The notes under the pieces are model-generated. The model saw only the letters and a list, made by a program, of their open reading frames with translations. It made no database searches and was not told the DNA's origin. Below are positions 23,629 through 32,316 of a stretch of DNA of 50,434 nt, in pieces (position 1 is the first letter of the stretch; each line of letters opens with the position of its first letter). Source of the DNA: a virus. The stretch is taken from the IMG/VR virus record IMGVR_UViG_3300047317_000401, positions 1 to 50,434 of that record; one strand, given 5' to 3'. The position numbers were made by a program, and so were the translations under genes.

Positions 23629-25551
23629 TCATCCGCCGCCGCCCCCCGCGCCGGACGCCGCGTTTTGCAAAGGCATCAGCCAGCCACCCTGTACGACGGC
23701 CCTGACGCCGCCGGGACCGGTGGCGGTCTGACCTTCAACCGCCCCCGGCGGGGCCGGCGCCAGCGCGCCGGGTGGCATCTTCGTCGAGGCGGCGCGCGGT
23801 CCCGCTGTCTTTGGTGCCACGGTATCGGTAAGGGTCTTCGCCGTGGGCGGCGTGAAGCCGGGAGGCGCCCCGCGCGGCCCGGCGCCGGGCCATTTGAGGT
23901 TGCCCACCTTGCTCATATCGCTGTTGATGATGAGTTCGTCCGCGTTCGTCCGCCTCGGGTCTTCGGTGCCCATGTGTCTGACCCCGACACTCCTGGCGGT
24001 CGCCGGGTCGTCCAGGACACCGGCTTCGCGCATCATGTCCCAGGCTTTGGTCGCGGCGGCGGCGGGGTCGGTCTTGTAAGAAGTCGTCTCCAGCGAGCGC
24101 GTGATGCTGTCGTGCAGCGCCATGGTGTCCTGGGATGGCCGGACCGGGCCGGTGGACGTGAAAAGATGCGGTCCGCTCGGTACCGGGTAGAGGCTCTGGA
24201 AATACGCGTCGCTTTCCATCTTCATCCGGGCGTGCTGGTCCGGGTTGATCATCTGCCTCGGCGTCAGGCCCAGTTGCGCCCGCTGGTAGGCACCCATGAC
24301 CGTGTCGGCCAGGGGACTGCCGGTCTCGTCCAACGCCGCCGCGCGCGTCACCGCCTGCGCGTTCGCCTGATCGGTGGTCGCCGGTCCCACCCGCGTTCCC
24401 TCGGCGTTGCGGGCCAACCGCCAGATCGTGTGTCCCGTGGCCGGGTCCACCGACGCCACCAGCGCGCCGTCCACCTGCGAGTCGTACTTGCGGCCCAGCG
24501 CGGGGTTCGCGCGCAAACCGCCCTCGGTGGTGGTGATGACCTCGCCCTGCGGCGTGACGATGGAGATATTGTTCTTGTCGTGCGCGGCCTGCGTTGGCTC
24601 GTAGGGCGTCTGGCCCTGCGTCGTCGCCTGTCCCGTCGATGTCATGACGGGCGGCGGCGCCGCGCCGCCCGGCGGTGTCGGCGGTTGCACCGTCACGGGT
24701 TGCTGGTCGTATTGGTTTTCGGGCCGTCCCATGGCGGGGTTCTGGCGCCATATGCCCACTTTGGTTGGAATACGCGTTCCATCGGGCGCGATGACGACAA
24801 GCGGTTTCTCGTCTTCCAAGGTCTGCGTCGCCGCCGTCTGCGCTCCTGGCAGCGCCAGGGTGGTGCGGCTCTGGATGCCGGCGGTCGTGATGGCTGTCGT
24901 GGCTTGCAAGGGCGCGCTGTCCCCGGCGCCGGACAGGAACCGCTCGCCCGTGGCCTTGTCCATGGCACCAGACTGGATTTGCCCGTTGATCCAGGACGTG
25001 CCCAGGAGTTTCACCACGTTCGGGTCCATGCCCGCGCGTGCCGCCGTCGCCATGAGATAGGGCAGGTTCACCATGGGAGGGGTTGGCGAGCCGTTCGCCT
25101 GCGCCGGGGGTGCCTGTCTCACGCCGCCCCCCGGCGGCGCGGGACCCGGAGCGGCGGTCGGCGTGGCGCCGCCGGGCGCTCCCGGCGCCACGATGCTCGC
25201 CAGCGACGGGGACGACGGCGCGGCGGTGGGTTGGGGCGGCGCGCCCACGTTGGTCCCGGGAATGACCAGCCCCGGGGGCGCCTCTGGTCCCGGCGGCGCG
25301 GCTGGTCCCGGGATCGCCATGGGACCGGTGCCCGCCCCACCGCCCGTGAGTTCCTGCAAATACCGCTGCTGACCCATCTGGTCGCGGGTTTGGTAGCCCT
25401 TGATGAGCGCGTTGGCGCTTTCAGCGCCGTAGTAACCGGCCTGGGCGGCTTTAGCGGGATCACCGAACAACGATCCAAGGCTGTTCAACTTGTCGAACGA
25501 TGCGTTGCCCGTGTTGAAAAACTGAGGCATCGCGCTGGCGAACTCTGGCAT
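23629..25551 (-). CDS. Structural/internal virion protein, 640 aa
   Basis: Lies between the transglycosylase and the Q/A-rich internal proteins, in the late operon. The N-terminal 75 residues are helical (FDKLNSLGSLFGDPAKAAQAG); the next 70 are almost pure Pro/Gly/Ala. The middle looks beta-rich and globular (IAPDGTRIPTKVG, YDSQVDGALVASVDPATG), and the C-terminus again ends in Ala/Gly/Pro. No enzyme motif is seen. Internal virion or tail-knob protein is inferred from position. Confidence 0.7.
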   Translation of the reverse strand: MPEFASAMPQFFNTGNASFDKLNSLGSLFGDPAKAAQAGYYGAESANALIKGYQTRDQMGQQRYLQELTGGGAGTGPMAIPGPAAPPGPEAPPGLVIPGTNVGAPPQPTAAPSSPSLASIVAPGAPGGATPTAAPGPAPPGGGVRQAPPAQANGSPTPPMVNLPYLMATAARAGMDPNVVKLLGTSWINGQIQSGAMDKATGERFLSGAGDSAPLQATTAITTAGIQSRTTLALPGAQTAATQTLEDEKPLVVIAPDGTRIPTKVGIWRQNPAMGRPENQYDQQPVTVQPPTPPGGAAPPPVMTSTGQATTQGQTPYEPTQAAHDKNNISIVTPQGEVITTTEGGLRANPALGRKYDSQVDGALVASVDPATGHTIWRLARNAEGTRVGPATTDQANAQAVTRAAALDETGSPLADTVMGAYQRAQLGLTPRQMINPDQHARMKMESDAYFQSLYPVPSGPHLFTSTGPVRPSQDTMALHDSITRSLETTSYKTDPAAAATKAWDMMREAGVLDDPATARSVGVRHMGTEDPRRTNADELIINSDMSKVGNLKWPGAGPRGAPPGFTPPTAKTLTDTVAPKTAGPRAASTKMPPGALAPAPPGAVEGQTATGPGGVRAVVQGGWLMPLQNAASGAGGGGG

Positions 25552-25561
25552 GACTCAGGTC

Positions 25562-26662
25562 CTATGTGATCGTCGGCGGCAGGTTCATGTTGATGTTGGG
25601 ATTGTAGGGCGTCTGACCGCTGGCGCCGGGCAGGATCGCCGGGCCGTAGCGCCCGGCGGCGTAGGCGCCCAGATTACCCAGCCCGGAGTAGAGCCCGGCG
25701 ACCTGGGTTTGCCATGCCGTGTCCGCCTTGGCCTGGGCGGCGGCGTTGGCGGCGCGGGTGTCGGCGTCGGACTGGCCCAGGTTGGCGCCACCCGTGGCGT
25801 TGCTGAACCGCAATCCCGCGTAGGTGTTCTCGCCCTGGGCCTTGGCCTGGATCGCCTGATCCACCGCGCCGCCATAGTCCGTGGCGTTCCGATAGGCGAT
25901 CTGCGAGGGCAGTAAACGCACCGCCGATCCACTCGCCAGGAGTTTCGCCGCTTCTTGTTCGGGCATGATGGCGGTCCGGTTCTCGGTGATCGCCTGTCCC
26001 GTGTCCTGCAAGGGCTGACCATAGCTGGCGACTTTGGCGATGTCGGCGCCGTACTGGCGTATATTCGCCGCCGCGATCCCCATGCGCCGGGCGAGCGCCG
26101 TCTTCATGACGGGGTCGTTGGTGGACGTGGACGCGCCGGACCCGTCCGGGTTGGTGGCGACGGGACCGGTGGGACCAGGGGCCTGGGACGCGGCGAGCAG
26201 CGCCGCCGCCTGATCCTGGGCACCCTGCTGGGACCGGTCCATGCCCCCGGGCGCCGTGGTTGACTGGAGCAGTTCCTGGGCGCGTTGATCGGCGGCGACG
26301 CGTAACTGGTCAGCGGTCTGGTTCTCGGCGGTGACGGTCTGGTTCTGCCGGTCCAGCGCGCTCATCTGCGCCTGACGGGTCGCCGCCGCCTGCGTGACAC
26401 GCGCGGCGTTCTCGCGCTGGGCGGTGTCGAACTGCGCGTTGGACTGGTCCCGCGTCGCCGCCATGCGCTGGTTGAACGCCTGATTTTGCGCCTGACTGGT
26501 GGCGAGGTTCTGGTCCCGGACCGCCTGGGCCGCGCGGCTCTGCGCGGCGGACGACTGGCTCGCGCCGTAGACCGTTCCGCCCACGCCCACCGCCGCCGAA
26601 GTCGCCGCGATATAGGGCGCGGCGGCTGCCATGGCGGCGGAAATCTCCACGCCGGTACACAT
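25562..26662 (-). CDS. Internal virion protein, gp14-like, 366 aa
   Basis: Begins MCTGVEI, then a hydrophobic Ala/Gly segment (residues 11-35, AAAAPYIAATSAAVGVGG) that could insert in a membrane, then a long Gln/Ala/Asn/Arg-rich helical region to about 150. This matches small internal core proteins of short-tailed phages, the first to enter the cell envelope. The downstream paralogue-like gene starts in the same MC-x-G way. Sequence similarity to T7 gp14 is not something I can confirm by eye; position and composition are the basis. Confidence 0.7.
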   Translation of the reverse strand: MCTGVEISAAMAAAAPYIAATSAAVGVGGTVYGASQSSAAQSRAAQAVRDQNLATSQAQNQAFNQRMAATRDQSNAQFDTAQRENAARVTQAAATRQAQMSALDRQNQTVTAENQTADQLRVAADQRAQELLQSTTAPGGMDRSQQGAQDQAAALLAASQAPGPTGPVATNPDGSGASTSTNDPVMKTALARRMGIAAANIRQYGADIAKVASYGQPLQDTGQAITENRTAIMPEQEAAKLLASGSAVRLLPSQIAYRNATDYGGAVDQAIQAKAQGENTYAGLRFSNATGGANLGQSDADTRAANAAAQAKADTAWQTQVAGLYSGLGNLGAYAAGRYGPAILPGASGQTPYNPNINMNLPPTIT

Positions 26663-26674
26663 GTTCGTCGCTCC

Positions 26675-27625
26675 CTATGGTGTGCTGAGCCCGGCGCTGC
26701 TACCGCGCGGGTTGGTCCCGCCCAGGCCGGCGTTTCGGTAGGCGCCGTAAGTGTTGGATATTCCCAGCGCGTTCTGCCCGCTGGCGTAGCTGCCGACGCC
26801 GCCCAGGACGTTGGTGAAGATATTGGTCAGCGGGCTCACCGTGGGCACACCGCCCAGACTGGCGATGGTGTCGCCCGCGCTGTTCGTGACGCCCGAGATA
26901 GCTTGCCGCGTCGTGTCCAGCCCGGCGTTCACCGCCTGATCGTTCACGCCAGCGATGGGCGGGGCCACGGACTCAGCCGACGTGACCTGTCCCAGGAGGT
27001 TCTGCTTCGTGTTGGCGACCTGGGTTTTGAGCGTGTTGGTGGCGTCCGTGGCGTTCTGGGTCTGCGCCGCCGTGGCCCGTCCCGCGTCTTCCTCCAACAA
27101 GCCTTGCTGGTCCACCGCCGTCTGGGACGAGCCAAGTCCCTGCCGCGCGAGGCCAAACAGAAGCTGCTTACTGGCGAGGCCCTTCTGGTAGTTGATGTCG
27201 TCGGTGGCTTTCTTCATGTAATCAGTATTGTATTGACCAAAGTAATCCGGCGAGAAACGGGCGAACGCGTCGCTGATCTGCTGCGTGCCCTGCGCCAGGA
27301 GACCGGCGCGGCCCGTGTCGTAGTCGGACTGGCGTTTGGACTGCGCGTCAGCCTGGGCCTGGAGCGCGGCCTGCTGCGCCTTCTGATCCGCGACCTGCTG
27401 CTGGTTGAACGCGTTCTGCTGGTCCGATATCGCCTTCTGCTGGCTCAGTTGCTGGTCGGACGCATCCTGCTGCGCCATCAACTGGTATTGCGCCACCGTC
27501 CGGGCACCCCGGTCGAAATACTGTTGCGGTATCCCCGCCTCGGCCCGCTCGATGTTGTTCGACGTATCCCTGTAGTCCGCCATCGGCGGTCCACTGCTTC
27601 CACCGCCGCCATGTCCCAGACACAT
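26675..27625 (-). CDS. Internal virion protein, Q-rich, 316 aa
   Basis: I chose ATG 27625 (MCLGHGGGG) because GGAGG lies 7 nt upstream. The region from about 40-130 is extremely Gln/Ala/Asp-rich and helical (QQNAFNQQQVADQKAQQAAL), followed by a Gly/Ser/Thr-rich tail. The MCxG start is shared with the downstream gene and suggests a common processing or anchoring signal. Its first 278 nt overlap the 3' part of the GNAT-like frame in another phase, and the protein character is better in this frame. Confidence 0.75.
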   Translation of the reverse strand: MCLGHGGGGSSGPPMADYRDTSNNIERAEAGIPQQYFDRGARTVAQYQLMAQQDASDQQLSQQKAISDQQNAFNQQQVADQKAQQAALQAQADAQSKRQSDYDTGRAGLLAQGTQQISDAFARFSPDYFGQYNTDYMKKATDDINYQKGLASKQLLFGLARQGLGSSQTAVDQQGLLEEDAGRATAAQTQNATDATNTLKTQVANTKQNLLGQVTSAESVAPPIAGVNDQAVNAGLDTTRQAISGVTNSAGDTIASLGGVPTVSPLTNIFTNVLGGVGSYASGQNALGISNTYGAYRNAGLGGTNPRGSSAGLSTP

Positions 27626-28100
27626 GATCCCGCCTCCACCCCAAAGCCAGAAAGTCCTCACCGCCGCGCCCATAGCCGCGCAGCGTCCCCTCGATTTCAC
27701 CGCCCAAACTCATGATCCATTTCAGGTTCTGGGTGTTCGACGCCATGACCTGACACTCGGCGCGATGCACCCCGGATCTGAGTACGGCGGGCATCATCTC
27801 GTCCAACACATAGCGCGTGAGGGGTCTTATGACCCGGCCCCAACGATTGGTCCCGCAGCCGCAGAGCATACAAACGCCGGGGCGGATCAGCGTCGCGCCA
27901 ATCATCGCCACGGGCTCGCCGTCCGCCCAGAATGTTCGCCAAAGGTCGTTGCACGCCAGCACCATGACGTAGTCGGCCAGGGTTTTCGGGTCATCGTCCC
28001 AGCGTTGCGCGTAGATTTCCCGCGCGTCATGCTCCCGCAGGTTGGCGATGATATGGTCCACCGCCGCCCGGGTGACGGGCTCGCGCGTGACCTCGATCAT
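27348..28100 (-). CDS. GNAT-like virion-associated protein (gp13/DUF2833-like)
   Basis: ATG 28100 overlaps the stop of the tail-tube-like gene (ATGA). The first 150 residues have the GNAT-like pattern of podoviral gp13 proteins: VMVLACNDLWRTFWADGEPVAMIG, then RYVLDEMMPAVLRSG and NTQNLKWIMSLGGEIEGTLR. Such proteins are needed for assembly of the internal core although acetyltransferase activity is not established. The frame stays open for 95 more codons inside the next gene, giving an Arg/Gly/Pro-rich tail that looks like a shadow of the other frame. The functional part is probably residues 1-155. Confidence 0.75.
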   Translation of the reverse strand: MIEVTREPVTRAAVDHIIANLREHDAREIYAQRWDDDPKTLADYVMVLACNDLWRTFWADGEPVAMIGATLIRPGVCMLCGCGTNRWGRVIRPLTRYVLDEMMPAVLRSGVHRAECQVMASNTQNLKWIMSLGGEIEGTLRGYGRGGEDFLALGWRRDHVSGTWRRWKQWTADGGLQGYVEQHRAGRGGDTATVFRPGCPDGGAIPVDGAAGCVRPATEPAEGDIGPAERVQPAAGRGSEGAAGRAPGPG

Positions 28101-29509
28101 TTCGCCGATCCCTCCTGCATGTTCAGGTGGATCGCCGCCAATAATGCCGGCCCCGGCGCCTCATGGATCAGTTCCATGCCCACGTGTGTCCCGTAGCCGG
28201 CGAAAGGTATGCTCTGAAGCCCAAAGGTATTGTCCTGGACCGTGGCGACCAGTTCAAACGCATCGGTGTTATTGGGCAACATTCCCATGCTGATCGACCA
28301 CTGGCCCTGGCACATCACGTCCACGCTCTGGATGCGCTTGCGCGTCGTGGGACCGTCCATTTCCATGTGGGGGGTTCGCACCGTGACCCGGGAACTGTCG
28401 TAGGTCTGGTTATCCACGCCGCCGTAGAGATAGAGGCTCTGGTCCGGTCCCCGGCAGTAGACCCGGTTGGCGACGACGGCGAACTCCTGGACGACGAAGC
28501 CCGGCGTGAACTGCGACCATGCCGTGATGTCGCCGGCGGGGAAGTAGGATAGCGCGTAGATCGTGTCCGCGACGGACAGCCAGTAGCGCCCGGCGATGGG
28601 CTGCACGACACTTCTCGCCAGCGCGGCGGCGGCTTCGTTGGTACGGATCGCCGTCGTCATCAGCGGGTCGATGGCGCTGCCCACGTCGCTCACCGACGCC
28701 GTGTTGGTGATGGTCAGGGACTTGAGGCTGCGCACGCCCGAGTCAGACAGAAACAAAATATCGCCGGTCCCGAACTGCGTCACGGAATGCGGCGCGAGGG
28801 TGCCGATGCGGAGGACCTGTTGCAACGCGTCCAGGGTCGGGTCCGGGTCCAGGTGCCATAACTGCGTGGTCAGGCGGGCGAACACCGCCATCTTGTCGAA
28901 GAACACTTCCATCGACAGCGCGTTCTCGTTCTCCGGGTCGTTCAGCCCCACGTTGATGAACCCGGCGCCCGGGTTGGTCGTGCTGGACGGATCGTTCACC
29001 GAGGGATCGTTGACCCCGGAGAAGTTCACGTAAGGTCCCGAAGTGCGATACATCTTGGTTTTGTAGGTGCGCGCGTAGGTGCCCACGCTGGGCGCCCCGC
29101 CCACTTCGGTCACCAGGACACCGTCGTACCAGATATGACGCGACCCGTCCGCCGCCGTCCCAAGCACGTAGAACTTAAAGTTGAACGCCTCGATATCGTC
29201 GATCTTAATGGGCGTGCCGCCCGGCGGCGAGGCCAGTTCGTGCGCGACGATGACGTGCGGCGTGGTGCCCGGCGTCACGGCGCCCAGACTGACGCCGAAG
29301 ACATGCAGCGTGTCGCCCTGCCCGAAGATGGCGGCGGTGTTGGCGGGTAATGTGGTGGTCGTCACGAAGGCAAGGCGTTTCTCGATTTCACCGCCCGGCG
29401 TCAGAACGGCGTTGTCCAGGATGCGCAATGAACCACCCGGAGCGGTCAGCGCCGACTTGCGGACATCCAAACCCTCCTTGAAGTCCTGGATACTAAAAAC
29501 TTTGCCCAC
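28097..29509 (-). CDS. Tail tubular protein B-like (nozzle) protein, 470 aa
   Basis: I placed the start at GTG 29509 (VGKVFSIQDF), just after the adaptor stop; the longer frame would run inside that gene. The N-terminal FKEGLDVRKSALTAPGGSLR resembles the opening of phage nozzle and stabilisation proteins. The rest has repeated beta-rich blades (YDGVLVTEVGGAPSVGTYA, ILFLSDSGVRSLKSL, YWLSVADTIYALSYF). In short-tailed phages this protein forms the distal tube and knob. It is coupled to the GNAT-like gene. Confidence 0.78.
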   Translation of the reverse strand: MGKVFSIQDFKEGLDVRKSALTAPGGSLRILDNAVLTPGGEIEKRLAFVTTTTLPANTAAIFGQGDTLHVFGVSLGAVTPGTTPHVIVAHELASPPGGTPIKIDDIEAFNFKFYVLGTAADGSRHIWYDGVLVTEVGGAPSVGTYARTYKTKMYRTSGPYVNFSGVNDPSVNDPSSTTNPGAGFINVGLNDPENENALSMEVFFDKMAVFARLTTQLWHLDPDPTLDALQQVLRIGTLAPHSVTQFGTGDILFLSDSGVRSLKSLTITNTASVSDVGSAIDPLMTTAIRTNEAAAALARSVVQPIAGRYWLSVADTIYALSYFPAGDITAWSQFTPGFVVQEFAVVANRVYCRGPDQSLYLYGGVDNQTYDSSRVTVRTPHMEMDGPTTRKRIQSVDVMCQGQWSISMGMLPNNTDAFELVATVQDNTFGLQSIPFAGYGTHVGMELIHEAPGPALLAAIHLNMQEGSAK

Positions 29510-29513
29510 ATCG

Positions 29514-30257
29514 TCAGCCCGAACCGTAGCCCGGCGGGATGTAGTCCAGTCCCACCACACCGGTATCGAACTCGCCCATCGGCGCCCGCGCGTCCCCACC
29601 GCCGCCGCCCATCACGAAGGGCTCGCGCTTATGCGAGTACTGCCGCACGCGATGGCGCCGCATGACCTCGTTCGCCTTGGTCATCTTCAGTTGCGCGTCC
29701 TTGGCCTCGTCCCGGGCCAGGATCTCGGCGGCGCAGAACAGCACGATCAGATGATCCGGCAGGGTCGCCTGATCGGCGTCGTTTATCATGGGCGTGACGG
29801 TTTTGGTCCCGCGCATCCTGAGCCGGCCATCGTGATCCACGGTGGTCACGTCGGGGATCGGCCAGACCTCGAACATCCCGGAGTCAGCGTTGTGCATCCA
29901 GCGCCTGGGGGGCCAGGACTGATCGCCGGCCTCACTGTCGTAAAGCCGCATCTCGCGGGGACCGATGCCGTAGGTGACGTTGGAAATCCACATGTTGGAG
30001 TTGGAGATCAGCCAGAGTTTGGAGATGTCCTCAAAGGTCAGATCCACCGGGTATTGATAGTATCTTTGGCCCTGGACCATCTCGGTGTCCCGGTCCACGA
30101 TCAGTTGCGGCCAGTCGTAGTCCCGGTAAAGATCAAGCTGGGTCCTGTTCAGATAGTAGAGCAGCGTGTCTCGGTCGTTGATGCCGTGCGCGACGTTGGT
30201 GGAGTGACCCAGTTCAGCGCGCAAATCTGTCAACATGTCCCGCAGTTGCTTACCCAT
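29514..30257 (-). CDS. Head-tail adaptor / tail tubular A-like protein, 247 aa
   Basis: It has the typical opening of podoviral adaptors: a helical N-terminus (LRDMLTDLRAELGHS), then INDRDTLLYYLNRTQLDLY followed by DYDWPQLIVDRD, and a central RMRGTK-type strand region. The ring of 12 such proteins joins portal to tail nozzle. The gene overlaps the upstream zinc-finger gene by 8 nt and precedes the nozzle gene, which is the standard order. Good confidence from motif and order together. Confidence 0.85.
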   Translation of the reverse strand: MGKQLRDMLTDLRAELGHSTNVAHGINDRDTLLYYLNRTQLDLYRDYDWPQLIVDRDTEMVQGQRYYQYPVDLTFEDISKLWLISNSNMWISNVTYGIGPREMRLYDSEAGDQSWPPRRWMHNADSGMFEVWPIPDVTTVDHDGRLRMRGTKTVTPMINDADQATLPDHLIVLFCAAEILARDEAKDAQLKMTKANEVMRRHRVRQYSHKREPFVMGGGGGDARAPMGEFDTGVVGLDYIPPGYGSG

Positions 30258-30447
30258 ACTGGGCTCCCCGCTGTTGGCTCAGCCATTCACCCAGGTATCG
30301 CTGCCTTCGCGCCCGTCCGGTCCTTATGAGACCGTTATGACGCTTGCGGCATGTCTCGCCACAGAACCGCACCGTGATGCCCTTGCGCAGCCCAAGCGGC
30401 CCGCCACAGCATCGGCACTTCCCCTCCCCAATGACGGGACTAACCAC
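30250..30447 (-). CDS. Small zinc-finger protein, 65 aa
   Basis: GTG start at 30447. It has a compact CRCCGGPLGLRKG...RFCGETCRKRH, so two CxxC/CxxxC pairs that could bind one zinc, flanked by a basic C-terminus. Overlaps of 8 nt with genes on both sides support it as real. A nucleic-acid-binding or small structural role is possible. I know of no named family for it. Confidence 0.65.
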   Translation of the reverse strand: MVSPVIGEGKCRCCGGPLGLRKGITVRFCGETCRKRHNGLIRTGRARRQRYLGEWLSQQRGAQYG

Positions 30448-31144
30448 CGGTCAGGTTCAACCGGGCGGCGCGGGTCGTCCGCGCTGTCAGGTTGCCCTCG
30501 CTCTCGCGTCGCATGGCGCCGCCGGCCACGTCGGGTAAGTGATCGGCGGTCCTGGGCGCGCTGGTCCCCTCGCCCCGGATATTGTCCCGGGCGCGGAAAC
30601 TGGCCGCGTCGGGCATCTCGGGCTTGGGCGCCGCCGTGACCGCCGTGACCACGTCCACCAACCCCAGGGGGTCGTCGCCCAGGTCGTCGGCGTCGTGGCC
30701 CGCGATCTGGTCGATGCTCACGTCAGGCGGCGGCGGTTCGTCCTTGTAGGTGCTGACCACGCGCGGCATCGAGGCTGGCATGGTGAAGACATCGAGCGGC
30801 TTGAGTATGGGGTCGGGGCTGTCCGGACGGGTCGGTCCCGGGACGTGGATCGGCTCCACGCAAATGGGCAGCGAGCCGTCCGCCATGGGCAACCGGGGCC
30901 GCGCGCCCGGGAAGACCTCGGCCACCGCCTTGTCGCCATAGGTGAGTTTCAGGCGTTCCAGCACTTCGGCCTGCGTCGCGTCCCACTCGCCGACCACGTG
31001 GATATCCTGGATCGCTTCCTCGCCGTGCAGAAACTGCAGCACGATCAGTTCCGGGAAGACGATGGGCCGGCCTCGGTGCCGGACCACGACCTGTTCGGGA
31101 TCGGCGGCGAGCGCGATGGAGCATCGCAAAAGTTGGAAGTTCAT
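30440..31144 (-). CDS. Hypothetical protein downstream of the capsid gene, 234 aa
   Basis: I chose ATG 31144, which has AAGGA 9 nt upstream, over GTG 31150. The N-terminal 75 residues look folded (CSIALAADPEQVVVRHRGRP, IQDIHVVGEWDATQAEV) and may be a small alpha/beta domain. The rest is Pro/Asp-rich and probably disordered. It follows the 14-bp hairpin after the capsid gene. In this position phages often encode a capsid decoration or completion protein, but I see no direct evidence. Confidence 0.65.
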   Translation of the reverse strand: MNFQLLRCSIALAADPEQVVVRHRGRPIVFPELIVLQFLHGEEAIQDIHVVGEWDATQAEVLERLKLTYGDKAVAEVFPGARPRLPMADGSLPICVEPIHVPGPTRPDSPDPILKPLDVFTMPASMPRVVSTYKDEPPPPDVSIDQIAGHDADDLGDDPLGLVDVVTAVTAAPKPEMPDAASFRARDNIRGEGTSAPRTADHLPDVAGGAMRRESEGNLTARTTRAARLNLTGG

Positions 31145-31161
31145 GGGCACGTCCTTTAAGA

Positions 31162-31195
31162 AGTCACGATCTCGGAACTGTCCGAGATCGTGACT
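31162..31195 (-). terminator. 14-bp perfect hairpin after the capsid gene
   Basis: AGTCACGATCTCGG (31162-31175) pairs perfectly with 31182-31195 across a 6-nt loop. On the - strand it follows the capsid stop by about 20 nt and is followed by TTCTTAAAGG rather than a long T-run, so it may be a partial terminator or an RNA-processing and stability site between capsid and downstream genes. Confidence 0.65.
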
Positions 31196-31214
31196 ACTAT
31201 AGTCCAGTCCAGAT

Positions 31215-32297
31215 CTACGCTATATCATAGACCCCTGAACCATTGAGTTGCTGCGCACACATTTGTCCGGTGTGCGTCAACGATTTATACATGACGAACG
31301 TATTGTAAGGCCGCGCGGGGGTGAACCGGTGATCCCACTCGCCGTCCATTTTCATCAGGTAGATGTGCCTCGGGTCCCACCAGTAGAGGCGCTTGGTGAA
31401 GCCCAGGTCGTCCAGTGTCGGGTCGTACTCGATCATGGTCCCGCCGGGGAGTTTAAGTTGCCCCATCGAGCCGTCCTGGGTCCCGGTGAAGCCCGTCATG
31501 CTGTAGTTGCCGTTGGCGCGGAACTCGATTTCCATGGCCGAAATGAACGCGCTGCCGGCCAGGGCCTTGGAGGGCTTGCCGCCATAACGGATCAACTGGC
31601 GGTATTCCTGCTGCAAGAACTCGATCAGCGCGCCGCCGTTGGTGGCCGACGAAGTCACCGGTCCCCGGCCCCCGGCGGCGCCGAACGCCGTCGTGGCGGC
31701 GCGGTTGCGCCACCATGTATTCGTGCGCGCGAGGCCACCCGTGGTCCCGACCGCCGGGCTGTCCAGGATGATGCTCTGCATCCCGGCCAGCGCCTTGGCA
31801 TCGGCGGTCCCGTCGCCCCACAGCAGGGTGTTCATGTTGCGCGCATACTGTTCGCCAAAGTCCTCCAGCTTGTCCTGAAGCAGGTTCACCAGGACCGTCA
31901 CTTCGCGGTCGGAATGATTGCTCATGTCTGAACCATTGCCGGCGTCGTCGGTGATCGAGATGCCGTCGATCTTCAGTTCGGTGTGCGTCAGCGTGAGACC
32001 GATGTGATGCTCGCGCCACGGGAAGTTCACCCGCTTGATGTTGGCTGGCGTGTAGAAGTTCACCGTGTCGTTGTGCGTGTAGCCCACGACATGATCGTTG
32101 GTGCCGCCCGCGCCGTAATCGCCCTTCACGGCGAGGGAAATATTACCCTTGCCACCGGGGAACGACTTGCTTGACCCCTCGGCCCACTTCAGGAGGGGCT
32201 TCGCCTGGATCGACTGTTTGAAGGTGTCTCCCTTGTTGTAATAATAGTCCAAGGCGGCATTCGCGATGTTAGCTAGTTCACCGGCTGTGAAAGCCAT
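31215..32297 (-). CDS. Major capsid protein, 360 aa
   Basis: It lies directly after the scaffold gene and has a strong ribosome site (CAGGGACC upstream of ATG 32297). The sequence is typical of podoviral coat proteins: LANIANAALDYYYNKGDTF at the N-terminus, a glycine-rich loop region (SKSFPGGKGNISL), a long helix with LVNLLQDKLEDFGEQYA, and C-terminal LYWWDPRHIYLMKMDGEW. It would assemble into the HK97-fold icosahedral shell. Its place after portal and scaffold makes the call secure even without a named family. Confidence 0.88.
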   Translation of the reverse strand: MAFTAGELANIANAALDYYYNKGDTFKQSIQAKPLLKWAEGSSKSFPGGKGNISLAVKGDYGAGGTNDHVVGYTHNDTVNFYTPANIKRVNFPWREHHIGLTLTHTELKIDGISITDDAGNGSDMSNHSDREVTVLVNLLQDKLEDFGEQYARNMNTLLWGDGTADAKALAGMQSIILDSPAVGTTGGLARTNTWWRNRAATTAFGAAGGRGPVTSSATNGGALIEFLQQEYRQLIRYGGKPSKALAGSAFISAMEIEFRANGNYSMTGFTGTQDGSMGQLKLPGGTMIEYDPTLDDLGFTKRLYWWDPRHIYLMKMDGEWDHRFTPARPYNTFVMYKSLTHTGQMCAQQLNGSGVYDIA

Positions 32298-32316
32298 TTA
32301 CGTGGTCCCTGGGGGA

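Noticed and set aside
23569-25569. 666-codon + strand frame
   Set aside because: Antisense to the 640-residue virion protein; extreme Arg/Gly content typical of shadow frames.
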